NCBI RefSeq assembly: GCF_019669925.1
Contig: NZ_AP019779.1
Span: 2,329,272 to 2,393,271 of the forward strand
Origin: Methanobrevibacter arboriphilus
Lineage (GTDB): Archaea > Methanobacteriota > Methanobacteria > Methanobacteriales > Methanobacteriaceae
Direction: 5' to 3'
Length of the DNA stretch: 64,000 nucleotides
This document shows positions 27,389-36,878 of the stretch, one piece after another. The position numbers and the translations under genes were made by a program. Every line of letters begins with the position of its first letter. Position 1 is the first letter of the stretch. The notes below the pieces were generated by a model, which did not search any database, had not been told where the DNA came from, and saw nothing but the letters and a program-made list of their open reading frames with translations.

Positions 27389-28873
27389 ATGCCTTTTAAA
27401 GTTGAAAAAGACTTAATGTTATGTAAAAGAAATTTTAATCGCCCTGGGTGTTGTTGGTATTTGTGTGATGATAGGGATGAAAATATTTGTAATAAATGTT
27501 TTTCTTGTTTAAACAATTGTCCTCATGGTGTTTATGAAATGATTAATGGGGATCCATATCCAGTTCATACTAAAAATTGTGTTGGTTGCAGGATATGTGA
27601 AGAAATGTGTCCTAATAATGCAATTAATGTTAGTGCTTTAGCTAATGATAAACGAGGAATATGGTCCTATGATACTCTTAATGAAATTTCAAGAAAATCA
27701 AATCAGGGTTCTTATAAAATTAGGAGTACTGGATCTGTAAGATCTCTTCCTACATTTGATGATTTAGTTATTACTCCTGCTCAGGTTTCAAGACCTCCTA
27801 TTGATAAATATCGTGAACCTTGCAGGACTGACGTTGTTTTAGGTGGTAGATTTGCTGAAAAACCACTTAAACTTGATACTCCTGTAATGATTGGTGCAAT
27901 GTCTTTTGGTGCTCTTAGTAAAGAAGCTAAAATGGCTTTAGCTATTGGTTCTACTATTGCGGGAACTGCTACTAATACTGGTGAAGGTGGAATGCTTCCA
28001 GAAGAAAGAAAATTAGCTAATAAATTAATTGCTCAGTATGCTTCTGGTCGTTTTGGAGTTTCTGCTGATTATTTAAATAATGCTGATGCTGTTGAGATTA
28101 AGATTGGTCAAGGTGCTAAATCTGGAATGGGTGGACATCTTTTAGGTGAAAAAGTCACTGCTGAAGTTTCAAAAATTAGAAATATTCCTGAAGGTGCTGA
28201 TGCTCTTTCACCAGCTAGACATATGGATATTGTTGGTCCAGAAGATCTTAGTATGAAAATTTCTCAACTTAGGGAAATTACTAACTGGCAAGTTCCTATT
28301 ATGGTTAAATTTGCTGCTGGACGTGTTGCTGATGATGTTAAAATAGCTGCTAAAGGTGGAGCTGATATTATAGTTGTTGATGGTATGCAGGGAGGTACTG
28401 GTGCAGGACCTGATGTTATAATGGAACATGCAGGAATACCTACATTAGCTGCTATTGTTGAAGCTGATAAAGCACTTAAAGAAGTTAATCTTAGAAGTAG
28501 TGTTGATCTTGTTGCTGGTGGTGGAATTAGAAATGGTGCAGATTTAGCTAAAGCTATTGCTCTTGGTGCCGATGCAGTTTATATAGCTACTGCTGCTTTA
28601 GTTGCTATTGGTTGTAAAACTTGCCAAATGTGCTTTAAAGGGAACTGTAGAAAAGGTATTGCTACTCAAAATATACAATTACGCCATAGACTTGATTATA
28701 AACAAAAAGGAGTTCAAGTTGCTAGATACATTAAAGCTATGACTGAAGAAGCTTGTATGTTAGTTCAACAAGGGGGTAATACTCATATTACTAAAATTGA
28801 AAAACAAGATCTTAAATCTTTGACACTTGAAGCTTCTGCTTTAACTGGTGTTGAGATGGCAGGTTCTAATTAG
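27389..28873 (+). CDS. Glutamate synthase central/FMN domain with N-terminal ferredoxin
   Basis: Catalytic synthase that transfers ammonia to 2-oxoglutarate. The N-terminus carries two [4Fe-4S] motifs, C34-C37-C40-C44 and C64-C67-C70-C74, suggesting a ferredoxin-type electron input instead of an NADPH subunit. An FMN/TIM-barrel domain follows with the substrate loop IGAMSFGALSKEAK, GEGGM, SGMGGHL, VDGMQGGTGAGP and GGIRNGADLAKAIALGADA. CKTCQMCFKGNC near residue 411 supplies the 3Fe-4S cysteines. Length 494 matches archaeal forms. GGAGGGAG lies before ATG 27389. It is separated by 207 bases from the GXGXG gene but functionally belongs with it. Confidence 0.95.
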   Translation: MPFKVEKDLMLCKRNFNRPGCCWYLCDDRDENICNKCFSCLNNCPHGVYEMINGDPYPVHTKNCVGCRICEEMCPNNAINVSALANDKRGIWSYDTLNEISRKSNQGSYKIRSTGSVRSLPTFDDLVITPAQVSRPPIDKYREPCRTDVVLGGRFAEKPLKLDTPVMIGAMSFGALSKEAKMALAIGSTIAGTATNTGEGGMLPEERKLANKLIAQYASGRFGVSADYLNNADAVEIKIGQGAKSGMGGHLLGEKVTAEVSKIRNIPEGADALSPARHMDIVGPEDLSMKISQLREITNWQVPIMVKFAAGRVADDVKIAAKGGADIIVVDGMQGGTGAGPDVIMEHAGIPTLAAIVEADKALKEVNLRSSVDLVAGGGIRNGADLAKAIALGADAVYIATAALVAIGCKTCQMCFKGNCRKGIATQNIQLRHRLDYKQKGVQVARYIKAMTEEACMLVQQGGNTHITKIEKQDLKSLTLEASALTGVEMAGSN

Positions 28874-29640
28874 ATTTATAAAATTTTAAAATTTAGATAG
28901 AAATACTTTATTTCTATAATTTATTTTTATAATTTATTTTTAGATTTTATTTATTTAATTTACTTTTTTATTATATTTTTATAATTTATTTTTAGATTTT
29001 ATTTTTCTGATTTTACTTTTATATAGATTTTATAAGTTCATAGAAAAACTTTAAAACATTATTTTTATCTTGAATATAATATATTATATATTAAAAAAAG
29101 TTATATATGATAAAAACATAATATAATTATACAATAATAAGAATACTTGAATTTAAATAAACTTTACCCTATTTTTGTTTAATAAATTGAAAATAAGATT
29201 TTACAAATGTGTTTTTAATATGTTCTTAAATTAGGCATTTTTTTAATCATTTTTTTACTATTATGTTTTATTATCTTATTATTTTATTATTTTATATTTA
29301 TAATTGTTTTTAATATAGTAATAATTAATTATAACTTGATTTATTAATTTATAATGTTTATTACTATGTTTTATACTATAATTCACAAAAATAATCGGTT
29401 TATTTATAATTTTTAGTATTTTATATTATAATTTTTATTACTTTATATTATAACTTTTATTATAATTTATAGTATGATTATTATTTTTAGTATATTTTTT
29501 AGTATAATTTATAGATAATTTATATTATTATTAATAGATTAGGTTATTAATAGATTAGGTTATTGATAGATTATACTATTAATTAAAATTGAATTAAATG
29601 GACTTCAACATGAATTTTTTTAATGATGGGCTGATGATAG
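28874..29640. other. 767-bp AT-rich spacer
   Basis: No gene. T-rich runs just after 28900 may terminate the glutamate synthase operon. At 29531-29578 there are three tandem 16-bp units (TTAATAGATTAGGTTA twice exactly, then a variant). Confidence 0.55.
29531..29578. repeat. Three tandem 16-bp units before the MATE gene
   Basis: TTAATAGATTAGGTTA at 29531-29546 and 29547-29562 are identical; 29563-29578 is a diverged third unit. Confidence 0.85.
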
Positions 29641-31188
29641 ATGAATCGGGATAAAAAAGATCAAAATAATGGAATTAACAAAAAAAATACTAAGAATAGT
29701 AGTACTTGTAATAATATTGAGAATAGTACTACTGATTATAATATTGAAAATACTAGTACTGAAATTAATATTGAGAATAATATTAACAATAATGATTTTG
29801 ATAGTAATGATTTTGAAGAAACTGAGGGTGTTTCTACTATTCTTGGAGATCCAAAAAAAGCTATATTAAAGTTGTCTGGACCAATGATTATAGCTATGAT
29901 GATCACCTCATTATACAATCTTATAGATGGTGTATGGGTAGCTGGACTTGGTCAAAATGCACTTGCTGCTGTTGGTTTTATAACTCCTATATTCATGGTA
30001 GTCATCGGTTTTTCAAATGGTCTTGGTGCTGGAGCTACTGCTGTTATATCAAGATTTATAGGTGAAGGAAGTAAGGATAAAGCTAATAATGCTGCAATAC
30101 ATATAATATTGCTTACAATAATATTCACAATTATAATAATGGTTTCTTTAGGCTTGTTTTTAAGACCTATTCTTGAAATGCTTGGTGCAGGAGTTACTGT
30201 TAACCTTGCACTTGCCTATGGTAATATTGTCTTTGCAGGGTCTATATTTATTGTATTTACAGCAGCTGCTTATGGAATACTTCGTGCAGAAGGAAATGTT
30301 AAAAAAACTACTTATGCAATGTCTTTAGGAGCTATTCTCAATATAATTCTCGATCCTTTGTTTATATATACTTGGGGTTATGGAATTGCAGGTGCAGGGA
30401 TTGCAACTGTGTTATCAATGGCTGTTTCAAGTTTTATTATTCTTTACTGGTTTAAGAAGGATACTTATATTAGAATATCCTTAAAATTTTTTGATTTCAG
30501 TAAAGATATTTTAAAAAAGATTTTAGCCGTTGGTATTCCTGCTGGTGCTGAGTTTTTAATAATGGCAATACTTGCAGGTTCTTTAAACATGATTTTAGTA
30601 TCTGTTTCTGGAGCTGATGCTGTAGCTATTTATTCATCTGGTTGGAGAGTTCTTATGATAGCTATTGTTCCAATAATATCAGTATCTATTTCTGTTGTAG
30701 CTATTGTTGGAGCTTCATTTGGTGCTAGAAGATATGAAAATTTCAGTATTATTCAAAACTACTCTATTAAAATTGGAACTATAATATCTATTATTACAGC
30801 TGTATCTACATTTATTCTTGCACCATATATAGCAATGTTATTTACATATTCTCCTGAAACAGCTGCTTTAAATGGCCCTATAACTGATTTTTTAAGAGTA
30901 ATGGCTCTATTTTACCTTTTTGTCCCAATGGGTTCAACTGCAGCTTCTATTTTCCAAGGTGTTGGTAAAGGATTGGATTCTTTCATGCTTACAGCTATAA
31001 GGGAGTTATTGCTTGTTGTTGTATTTGCTTATATATTAGCTATTCCTCTTGGAATGGGTCAATACGGTGTATGGTGGGGAATTGTAATTGGAAATATAAT
31101 TGGAAGTTTAATAGCACTGATATGGTCTAAATTATATATAAAAAAAGTTGTAGCTATTAAAGGTGGGGAAAATGAAGCTTTAGAATAA
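29641..31188 (+). CDS. MATE family efflux transporter
   Basis: Multidrug and toxin extrusion type exporter of the MOP superfamily with twelve predicted membrane helices in two six-helix halves. Typical parts include MITSLYNLIDGVWVAGLGQNALAA near residue 80, FGTTAISRFIGEG-like GAGATAVISRFIGEG, and the second-half equivalents around LGAILNIILDPLFIYTWG and AAASIFQGVGKG. It would use a sodium or proton gradient to expel organic cations or other small molecules. The cytoplasmic N-terminus has about 60 extra polar residues, containing a nine-residue (27-bp) repeat N-I-E-N-x-x-T-x-x starting at residues 25, 34 and 43. Substrate unknown. Confidence 0.9.
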   Translation: MNRDKKDQNNGINKKNTKNSSTCNNIENSTTDYNIENTSTEINIENNINNNDFDSNDFEETEGVSTILGDPKKAILKLSGPMIIAMMITSLYNLIDGVWVAGLGQNALAAVGFITPIFMVVIGFSNGLGAGATAVISRFIGEGSKDKANNAAIHIILLTIIFTIIIMVSLGLFLRPILEMLGAGVTVNLALAYGNIVFAGSIFIVFTAAAYGILRAEGNVKKTTYAMSLGAILNIILDPLFIYTWGYGIAGAGIATVLSMAVSSFIILYWFKKDTYIRISLKFFDFSKDILKKILAVGIPAGAEFLIMAILAGSLNMILVSVSGADAVAIYSSGWRVLMIAIVPIISVSISVVAIVGASFGARRYENFSIIQNYSIKIGTIISIITAVSTFILAPYIAMLFTYSPETAALNGPITDFLRVMALFYLFVPMGSTAASIFQGVGKGLDSFMLTAIRELLLVVVFAYILAIPLGMGQYGVWWGIVIGNIIGSLIALIWSKLYIKKVVAIKGGENEALE

Positions 31189-31275
31189 CTAATCTAGTTA
31201 TTTAAACTTTATTTTTTAAAAAAACTAATAATTTATCTTATTTTTCTAATTACTTATATTAACTAATTACTTATA

Positions 31276-31806
31276 TTAAAAATCAGATTGTTTAGCTATG
31301 CAGAATCTACAAACTGCATTTGGATTTTCTTTTTGCTTGTCTTTTACAGGACAAAAATAAGTTCCATTTTCATAAGTAACTTTTAAATTTCCTGGAAAAG
31401 GAGTTCCAATAGGATGTATTGGTTCATTTAATATGAAGGTAGTATACAAACTGATTATTGTATAAATTAGGGGAAATTTATCATTTTCATATAATTCTTT
31501 ATTTTTAAATTGTGTTTCTAACAATTCAATAGCTTCTAAAAAATCAGATTCATTAGATATTTTTGAATTATAATAATTTTTATCTTCTCTTACATCTTTT
31601 ATTCTCATAATAAAGTATTTTATATAGATTTCAAAATATCCTTCTCTGTAGCTTGATTGAACATATTTCCCTTCTTCTCTTAATATTACAGTAGCTAACA
31701 TAAGGTCATGAACAGAAATTCTATTAGCTAATTTTTTGATAATTTCCATTAAATCTTTCTTTAAAATGTTTTTCCTTGATTTAAATTCATTAAGTTCTTT
31801 AAACAT
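31276..31806 (-). CDS. DUF2115 protein
   Basis: A 176-residue soluble protein recognised as DUF2115, a family almost limited to Methanobacteriales. Marks are the N-terminal helical part with SVHDLMLATVILREEGKYVQ, the central PIHPIGTPFPG segment, and the C-terminal CPVKDKQKENPNAVCRFCIAK whose three cysteines could bind a metal. Function is unknown. On the minus strand an AAGGT sequence lies about ten bases before ATG 31806. It converges with the MATE gene, separated by 87 bases, and is not in an operon. Confidence 0.85.
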   Translation of the reverse strand: MFKELNEFKSRKNILKKDLMEIIKKLANRISVHDLMLATVILREEGKYVQSSYREGYFEIYIKYFIMRIKDVREDKNYYNSKISNESDFLEAIELLETQFKNKELYENDKFPLIYTIISLYTTFILNEPIHPIGTPFPGNLKVTYENGTYFCPVKDKQKENPNAVCRFCIAKQSDF

Positions 31807-32545
31807 TATAAAAACCTTATTTTATATTTAATACTTCTTATTTTACTATTATTTTTATTTTTTTATTTTTTATTATTTGGATATTTTATTATCTTTAATT
31901 TTATATTTTTATTAAATTTTTATTAAATTTTTATTCTAAATTTTTATTGTAACTTTTAAAATCAATATCTATTTTAGAAGTAATATTTATTAATGGAGTT
32001 CAACAAAATTCTAAAAAGACATATTATTTAAATATAATATGGCTTTATATTAGAATATTAAAAATACATTCATATACATAATTATAGAATACATAAATAT
32101 ACTTACTAATAAAATAAATTAATATTTCAATTATATGACATTTTAATATAAACATTAATACGACTATATAATGGTTTTTTACTAATTATTAGCTATTAAA
32201 CTAATAATTATCTAGGTAATTTAATAATTATGTTAATTAATTAGGTTAATAATAATATTAATTAGTAGGTTAATAATTATATTAATTAATATGTTAATAA
32301 CTATTAATTATAATTATTAATTATAATTAATAATGTTATTAATTTTATTATAGCTATTTATTTAAAAATATTAGTAATTTTAAAGATATTAGTAATTTTA
32401 GAAATATAATATTCTTATTATACTATAATTGAGAATTATATTGTGTAAGATTAATAAAATGAATGTAATAATATAAGATATAAACATAATATATTAAATA
32501 AATAATTACTATTAAATAGAAAATAATTGATATGAGGGATAAAAT
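31807..32545. other. 739-bp divergent spacer
   Basis: No gene. It has imperfect 24-bp direct repeats of the form AGGTTAATAATTATATTAAT between 32243 and 32300 and simple AT text elsewhere; GAGGGAT precedes npdG. Confidence 0.5.
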
Positions 32546-33226
32546 ATGAAAATTGCTATTATAGGTGGAACCGGAGATCAAGGATTAGGATTAGCTTTGC
32601 GTTATGCAAAAAGTGGTGAAGATGTTGTTATTGGCTCAAGAAAAGCTGAAAAAGCAGAGAATGCAGTTGCTGAAATTGAAAATCTTTTAGGTAAGACAAA
32701 TATTGAAAACTTAGAAGGATTGAGTAATCCTGATGCAACAATTATTGCGGATATAATTATATTGACTGTACCTCTTCAAGCTCAAAAAGCTACTTTAGAC
32801 AGTATAAAAGATTATGTGGATGGTAAAATTATTATTGATGCAACTGCATCACTTAGTTCTAATATTGGAGGATCACCAACTGAATTTGTAGAAGTTTGGG
32901 AAGGTTCTGCAGCTGAAAGGACTGCAGCTATTTTAAAAGATAAGGATGTAAGTATTGTGTCTGCATATAGCAATATTTGTTCCTCAAGTTTGATGAATCA
33001 CGAAGAAAAAATTGATTGTGATTGTTTAGTTTGTGGAGATGATGATGAATCTAAATTAAAAGCAATTGAACTTGTTAATAAACTTCCAGGAGTTAATGCA
33101 ATTGATTGTGGACCTTTATCAAGAACTAAAATTGTTGAAAAAATTACTCCTTTGTTAATAGGTCTTAATATTAAAAATAAGTCTCATCATGCAGGAATTA
33201 GAATAACTGGTTTAGATAAAAAATAA
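32546..33226 (+). CDS. npdG: NADPH-dependent F420 reductase (F420H2:NADP oxidoreductase)
   Basis: Transfers hydride between coenzyme F420 and NADP, linking methanogenic electron carriers to biosynthesis. The N-terminal dinucleotide motif IIGGTGDQGLGLALRYAKSG with GSRKAEKA (NADP phosphate binding) and the second motif DIIILTVPLQAQ are typical; CDCLVCGDDDE and the C-terminal HAGIRITGL end also match the family. Length 226 is normal. It is cytoplasmic and monocistronic. ATG 32546 is preceded by GAGGGAT. The presence of F420 chemistry supports methanogen origin. Confidence 0.94.
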   Translation: MKIAIIGGTGDQGLGLALRYAKSGEDVVIGSRKAEKAENAVAEIENLLGKTNIENLEGLSNPDATIIADIIILTVPLQAQKATLDSIKDYVDGKIIIDATASLSSNIGGSPTEFVEVWEGSAAERTAAILKDKDVSIVSAYSNICSSSLMNHEEKIDCDCLVCGDDDESKLKAIELVNKLPGVNAIDCGPLSRTKIVEKITPLLIGLNIKNKSHHAGIRITGLDKK

Positions 33227-33622
33227 TTTATTTAATAAGAATTATATTTAAAAATAATTATGAGTATTATTTGTGCTAGATATTATTTATCTATAAAAAT
33301 TATTTTTATTAGATTCTTGTAGATATTCTTGTTAGGTATTTTTTTATATATTATAGGTGTTTTTTATCTATATTTTATCTATAATTTCTATATATTTTAT
33401 CTAATATTTTATTAAATATTTTTATCTATAATTATTATGTTTTGTATGTTTATCCATAATTTCTATATTATGTATTTATTTTATATACATATTTTTTAGA
33501 TATATTTTTTAGGTATATATTTCAAATAATCTTTATTATAATTTAAATTTATTCAAAAATCATGATTTATTGTATTGAAAATAGTTTATAATCATACTTA
33601 GTATGAATTTAAGAGGTATTAA
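33227..33622. other. 396-bp AT-rich spacer
   Basis: No gene. Repeated TTTATCTATAAT-like strings; AAGAGGT just before endA is its ribosome-binding site. Confidence 0.5.
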
Positions 33623-34147
33623 ATGCGCGGCTGCTTAACTGATGAAATAGTGACTATAACTATTAAAGAAAACCTTAATCAAAAAGCTATTTCTCTTAAT
33701 CAGAAAAGTTTTTTTGGAAAGCTTGAAGATAGTGTTCTTGAACTTTCTCTTATTGAGGCTTTTTATTTAATGGAAAATGGAAGGTTGAATATTTATAATG
33801 TAGATTCTGATGAAAAATTAGAAATAAATTATATCAGGGAGATTATCAAGAAAAAAGGAAACTATGCAAAGTACTGTGTGTATAATGATTTAAAAGATAG
33901 AGGATACATCATAAAAACTGGTTTCAAATATGGTTCTGAATTTAGACTTTATGAAAGGGGAAAGTCTCCAGGAGATGGTCATTCTGAATATCTTGTAAAA
34001 ATCATACATGAAGATTATGATATTAATGCTTTAGATTTTGCTAGCTATGTAAGGGTATCTCATGGTGTTAAAAAAAGCCTTTTAATGGCTGTTGTAGATG
34101 ATGAAGAGGATATTACTTACTATAAAATAGAATGGACTAGACCTTAA
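33623..34147 (+). CDS. endA: tRNA-splicing endonuclease
   Basis: Cuts introns from pre-tRNA at bulge-helix-bulge motifs. The catalytic triad of the family is visible: Y110 in EFRLYERGK, H120 in GDGHSEYLV and K151 in HGVKKSLLMAVVDD. The N-terminal domain (residues 1-80) holds the dimerisation fold and ends in IREIIKKKGNYAKYCVYNDLKDRGY. Length 174 corresponds to the homotetrameric archaeal type. AAGAGGT lies seven bases upstream of ATG 33623. It is followed by trpS on the same strand after a 292-base gap of GTATTTGTATTGA-like repeats. Confidence 0.95.
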   Translation: MRGCLTDEIVTITIKENLNQKAISLNQKSFFGKLEDSVLELSLIEAFYLMENGRLNIYNVDSDEKLEINYIREIIKKKGNYAKYCVYNDLKDRGYIIKTGFKYGSEFRLYERGKSPGDGHSEYLVKIIHEDYDINALDFASYVRVSHGVKKSLLMAVVDDEEDITYYKIEWTRP

Positions 34148-34430
34148 TTTATATATATTATAGATTTTTTAAATATATAATATATTAATATACTAAGTTT
34201 ATATTATTATCTTATACTGTTGATTATTGTTTTGTATTTTTATTATTTATATTTGTTTGATTGTATATTGATTTCTATTGATGGTAATATTGGTTCGTAT
34301 TTGTATTGATTATAGTATTAATTATAGTATTGATTTAATAGTTTGTATTTGTATTTATTGTAGTATTAGTTTGTATTTCTTGCATTTGTATTGATTGAGT
34401 ATTGATTTTAGTATTATATTAGAAGTTTTA

Positions 34431-34434
34431 GGTG
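34431..34434 (+). promoter_or_regulatory. Ribosome-binding site placing the trpS start at TTG 34440
   Basis: GGTG is followed by ATTTT and TTG, the standard five-base spacing. It selects the start that yields the family N-terminus (M)IDPW over the longer reading frame that opens at 34395. Confidence 0.75.
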
Positions 34435-34439
34435 ATTTT

Positions 34440-35528
34440 TTGATTGACCCATGGGCATCATCATCAGTTGATTATGATAAATTAGTAAATAAATTTGGAA
34501 TAAAAAAATTTTCCAGTGTTTTAAAAGATATTGAAGATCCATTACCTCTCATGACAAGAGGAGTTATATTTGGACATAGAGATTTTGAGAAAATAATTCC
34601 TTTGGTAAACAAAAACAAGGAATTTGCTGTTGTTTCAGGCATGATGCCAAGTGGAAAGATGCATATAGGCCATAAAATGGTTGTAGATCAACTTAAATGG
34701 TATCTTAAAAAAGGTGGAAATTTATCTTTACCTATAGCTGATATGGAATCATATGGTGCACGAGGGATTGATTTTAATCAGGCAAAAGAAATGGCTGTTA
34801 CAGAATATTTATCTAATTATATTGCCCTTGGGCTTGATTTAACTGATGAAAATGTTTTGGTTTATTTACAGTCAGAACATGATCCTGTTAAAAATTTGGC
34901 TTTTGAATTATCTAAAAAAACTAATTTCAATGAATTAAAAGCTATATATGGGTTTTCTCCATCTACAAGTATATCTCATTTATATGCTCCTATTGTTCAG
35001 GTAGCTGATATTTTACTTCCTCAAATAGAAGAATATGGTGGTCCGAAACATGTTGTTGTCCCTGTTGGTGTAGATCAGGATCCTCATATAAGATTAACTC
35101 GTGATATTTCTGATAGATTTAAATCTAAATATGGTTTTATTCCTCCTTCTTCTACATATCATAGATTTCTTACAGGGCTTACTGGAGGTAAGATGTCAAG
35201 TAGTGATCCAAAAACAGCTATTTACTTAAATGACTCTCCAAATGAAGCTGAAAAGAAAGTTAAATCAGCTAAAACTGGTGGTCGTGAAAGTTTAGAAGAG
35301 CAAAAAAAACTTGGTGGTTGTCCTGATCAATGTGTTGTTTATGAAATGTTAGTATATCATTTAATTGATGATGATGATGAACTTAAAAATGTTTATGAGA
35401 ATTGTAAAAATGGAACTTTGCTTTGTGGAGAATGTAAAACAATTACTGCAGAAAAAATGAAAAAATTCTTTGAAAGATTAGCTGATAAGAGGGAAGAGTC
35501 ATTAGAAATCGCAAAAACTCTTTTATAA
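34440..35528 (+). CDS. trpS: Tryptophanyl-tRNA synthetase
   Basis: Class I aminoacyl-tRNA synthetase charging tRNA-Trp. Start at TTG 34440 gives 362 residues beginning (M)IDPWASSSVDY, as in archaeal and eukaryotic-type TrpRS; this start is fixed by GGTG at 34431. The HIGH-type motif is SGKMHIGH (residues 71-78) and the KMSKS-type motif is GGKMSSSDP (KMSSS at 251-255). VPVGVDQDPHIRLTRD is the Trp-pocket/AMP-binding stretch. Cysteines near the C-terminus (LLCGECK) occur in related archaeal enzymes. Upstream endA and downstream SpoIIM-like genes run the same way but with gaps of 270-300 bases. Confidence 0.95.
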   Translation: MIDPWASSSVDYDKLVNKFGIKKFSSVLKDIEDPLPLMTRGVIFGHRDFEKIIPLVNKNKEFAVVSGMMPSGKMHIGHKMVVDQLKWYLKKGGNLSLPIADMESYGARGIDFNQAKEMAVTEYLSNYIALGLDLTDENVLVYLQSEHDPVKNLAFELSKKTNFNELKAIYGFSPSTSISHLYAPIVQVADILLPQIEEYGGPKHVVVPVGVDQDPHIRLTRDISDRFKSKYGFIPPSSTYHRFLTGLTGGKMSSSDPKTAIYLNDSPNEAEKKVKSAKTGGRESLEEQKKLGGCPDQCVVYEMLVYHLIDDDDELKNVYENCKNGTLLCGECKTITAEKMKKFFERLADKREESLEIAKTLL

Positions 35529-35791
35529 TTTTTAAAATAACATTTTTTGAGTTATTTTTTATTCAAAATTAATTTAAGATTTAAAAAACTTAACTTAAAA
35601 AATCTAATGTAAAAAGCTTAATTTTATTATTTTTAATAATAAATTATTAAAATTATTTATTATTAAAACTATTTAATTCATTAAATAATATATTATTTAT
35701 AGAATGATTTACTAATATATTAATTCATTTGGAATCTTTTATTAAATAGATTCTTAATGATTTAATTAAAATCGATTAAAATTTAATTAAT

Positions 35792-35796
35792 AGGTG
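35792..35796 (+). promoter_or_regulatory. Ribosome-binding site in front of a CTG codon
   Basis: AGGTG followed by five bases and CTG at 35802. The first usual start in this frame is TTG 35844, whose upstream sequence (ATATGGG) is a poorer match. Confidence 0.55.
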
Positions 35797-35801
35797 GTAT
35801 A

Positions 35802-36461
35802 CTGCAAAATATTAGATATTATTTTTCTATTATATGGGATGAGTTGAAGAGTGCATTTTCAGAGAACAAATTTATAATCTTATTTTCAACATTGTTATTT
35901 GTTATTCCAATGCTTTTTGGATACTTTTTTGCATCTTATATTTCAGAAGCTATGAATCCTGTGATTAATTCTTTTCGTGAAAGAGTTCAACAAGGAGATA
36001 TCCAATTAACTCATGATTCAATATTTTTTAATAATGTATATGTTGGTATAATATTATATTGTGGAGCTATAACCTTTGGTTTGTTAACTGCTTCTGTTTT
36101 AATTTCTAATGGTGTTTTTATTGGATATTTTGCGACTAAAATGCCTTTGTATTCATTTTTACTTTTAACATTACCTCATGGAATATTTGAAATTCCTGCT
36201 ATTATTATTGCAGGCTCAAGTGGATTTATCATGTTTAAATTCTTAGTTGAATTTTTTAAAGGTATTGTTAAACCAGTTATTACTAATGATGAGGTTAGAT
36301 TATCAGTAAAAAATAGGATAGCTAATTCTTTAAATAATAATATAAATAGATTAACTCAATCTTTAGTTTTATTAGGTTTTTCAGTTGTATTATTTATAAT
36401 AGCTGCATTTATAGAGGCTTATCTTACTATAGGCATAGCTAGACTTTTCATGATCTTCTAA
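35802..36461 (+). CDS. SpoIIM-like (stage II sporulation M / DUF95) membrane protein, probable CTG start
   Basis: Integral membrane protein with about five hydrophobic helices. After a polar N-terminus (QNIRYYFSIIWDELKSAF) come FIILFSTLLFVIPMLFGYFF, the second-helix region NNVYVGIILYCGAITFGLL, and the hallmark of archaeal SpoIIM-like proteins, LLLTLPHGIFEIPAIIIAGSSGF, where the helix break HG.FE.PA is nearly invariant. Family members are found throughout methanogens, which do not sporulate; function is unknown, perhaps in membrane organisation or vesicles. A CTG start at 35802 is proposed from ribosome-binding-site spacing; TTG 35844 is the conventional alternative and would begin at the helix border. 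Confidence 0.8.
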   Translation: MQNIRYYFSIIWDELKSAFSENKFIILFSTLLFVIPMLFGYFFASYISEAMNPVINSFRERVQQGDIQLTHDSIFFNNVYVGIILYCGAITFGLLTASVLISNGVFIGYFATKMPLYSFLLLTLPHGIFEIPAIIIAGSSGFIMFKFLVEFFKGIVKPVITNDEVRLSVKNRIANSLNNNINRLTQSLVLLGFSVVLFIIAAFIEAYLTIGIARLFMIF

Positions 36462-36878
36462 TCATTATAATATTATTTTTTTAGAGAGAAATTATATTTA
36501 TATTTTTTATAATTTTGTAAATAATAATTATTTATAAATAATAATTATAATTTTTATAAACAATATTTTTAATTTTATTAAATAATTTTTATAAATATAT
36601 TCATAACTTTATAAATAATTTTTATATTTTTTATAAAAATAGTTTTTATATTTTTAGGGATATATTCATAATATTTATATATCATTTATAATTTTATAAT
36701 TTTTTAACATTGAATTTGTGATTATATATTAAATTTATATATTATTATCAATAAAAAATAATATATTATTGTATGTTAGGTGATTATAATAGATTTAATT
36801 TATAATAAAATAATTATATTATATTTTTTGCTTATCAAAATAGTTTTATATTAAATTTTTTTATATTAAAGTGGTTTT
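36462..36878. other. 417-bp AT-rich spacer
   Basis: No gene. Simple TTTATAA-rich sequence; AGTG at 36870-36873 with five-base spacing serves thrC. Confidence 0.5.
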
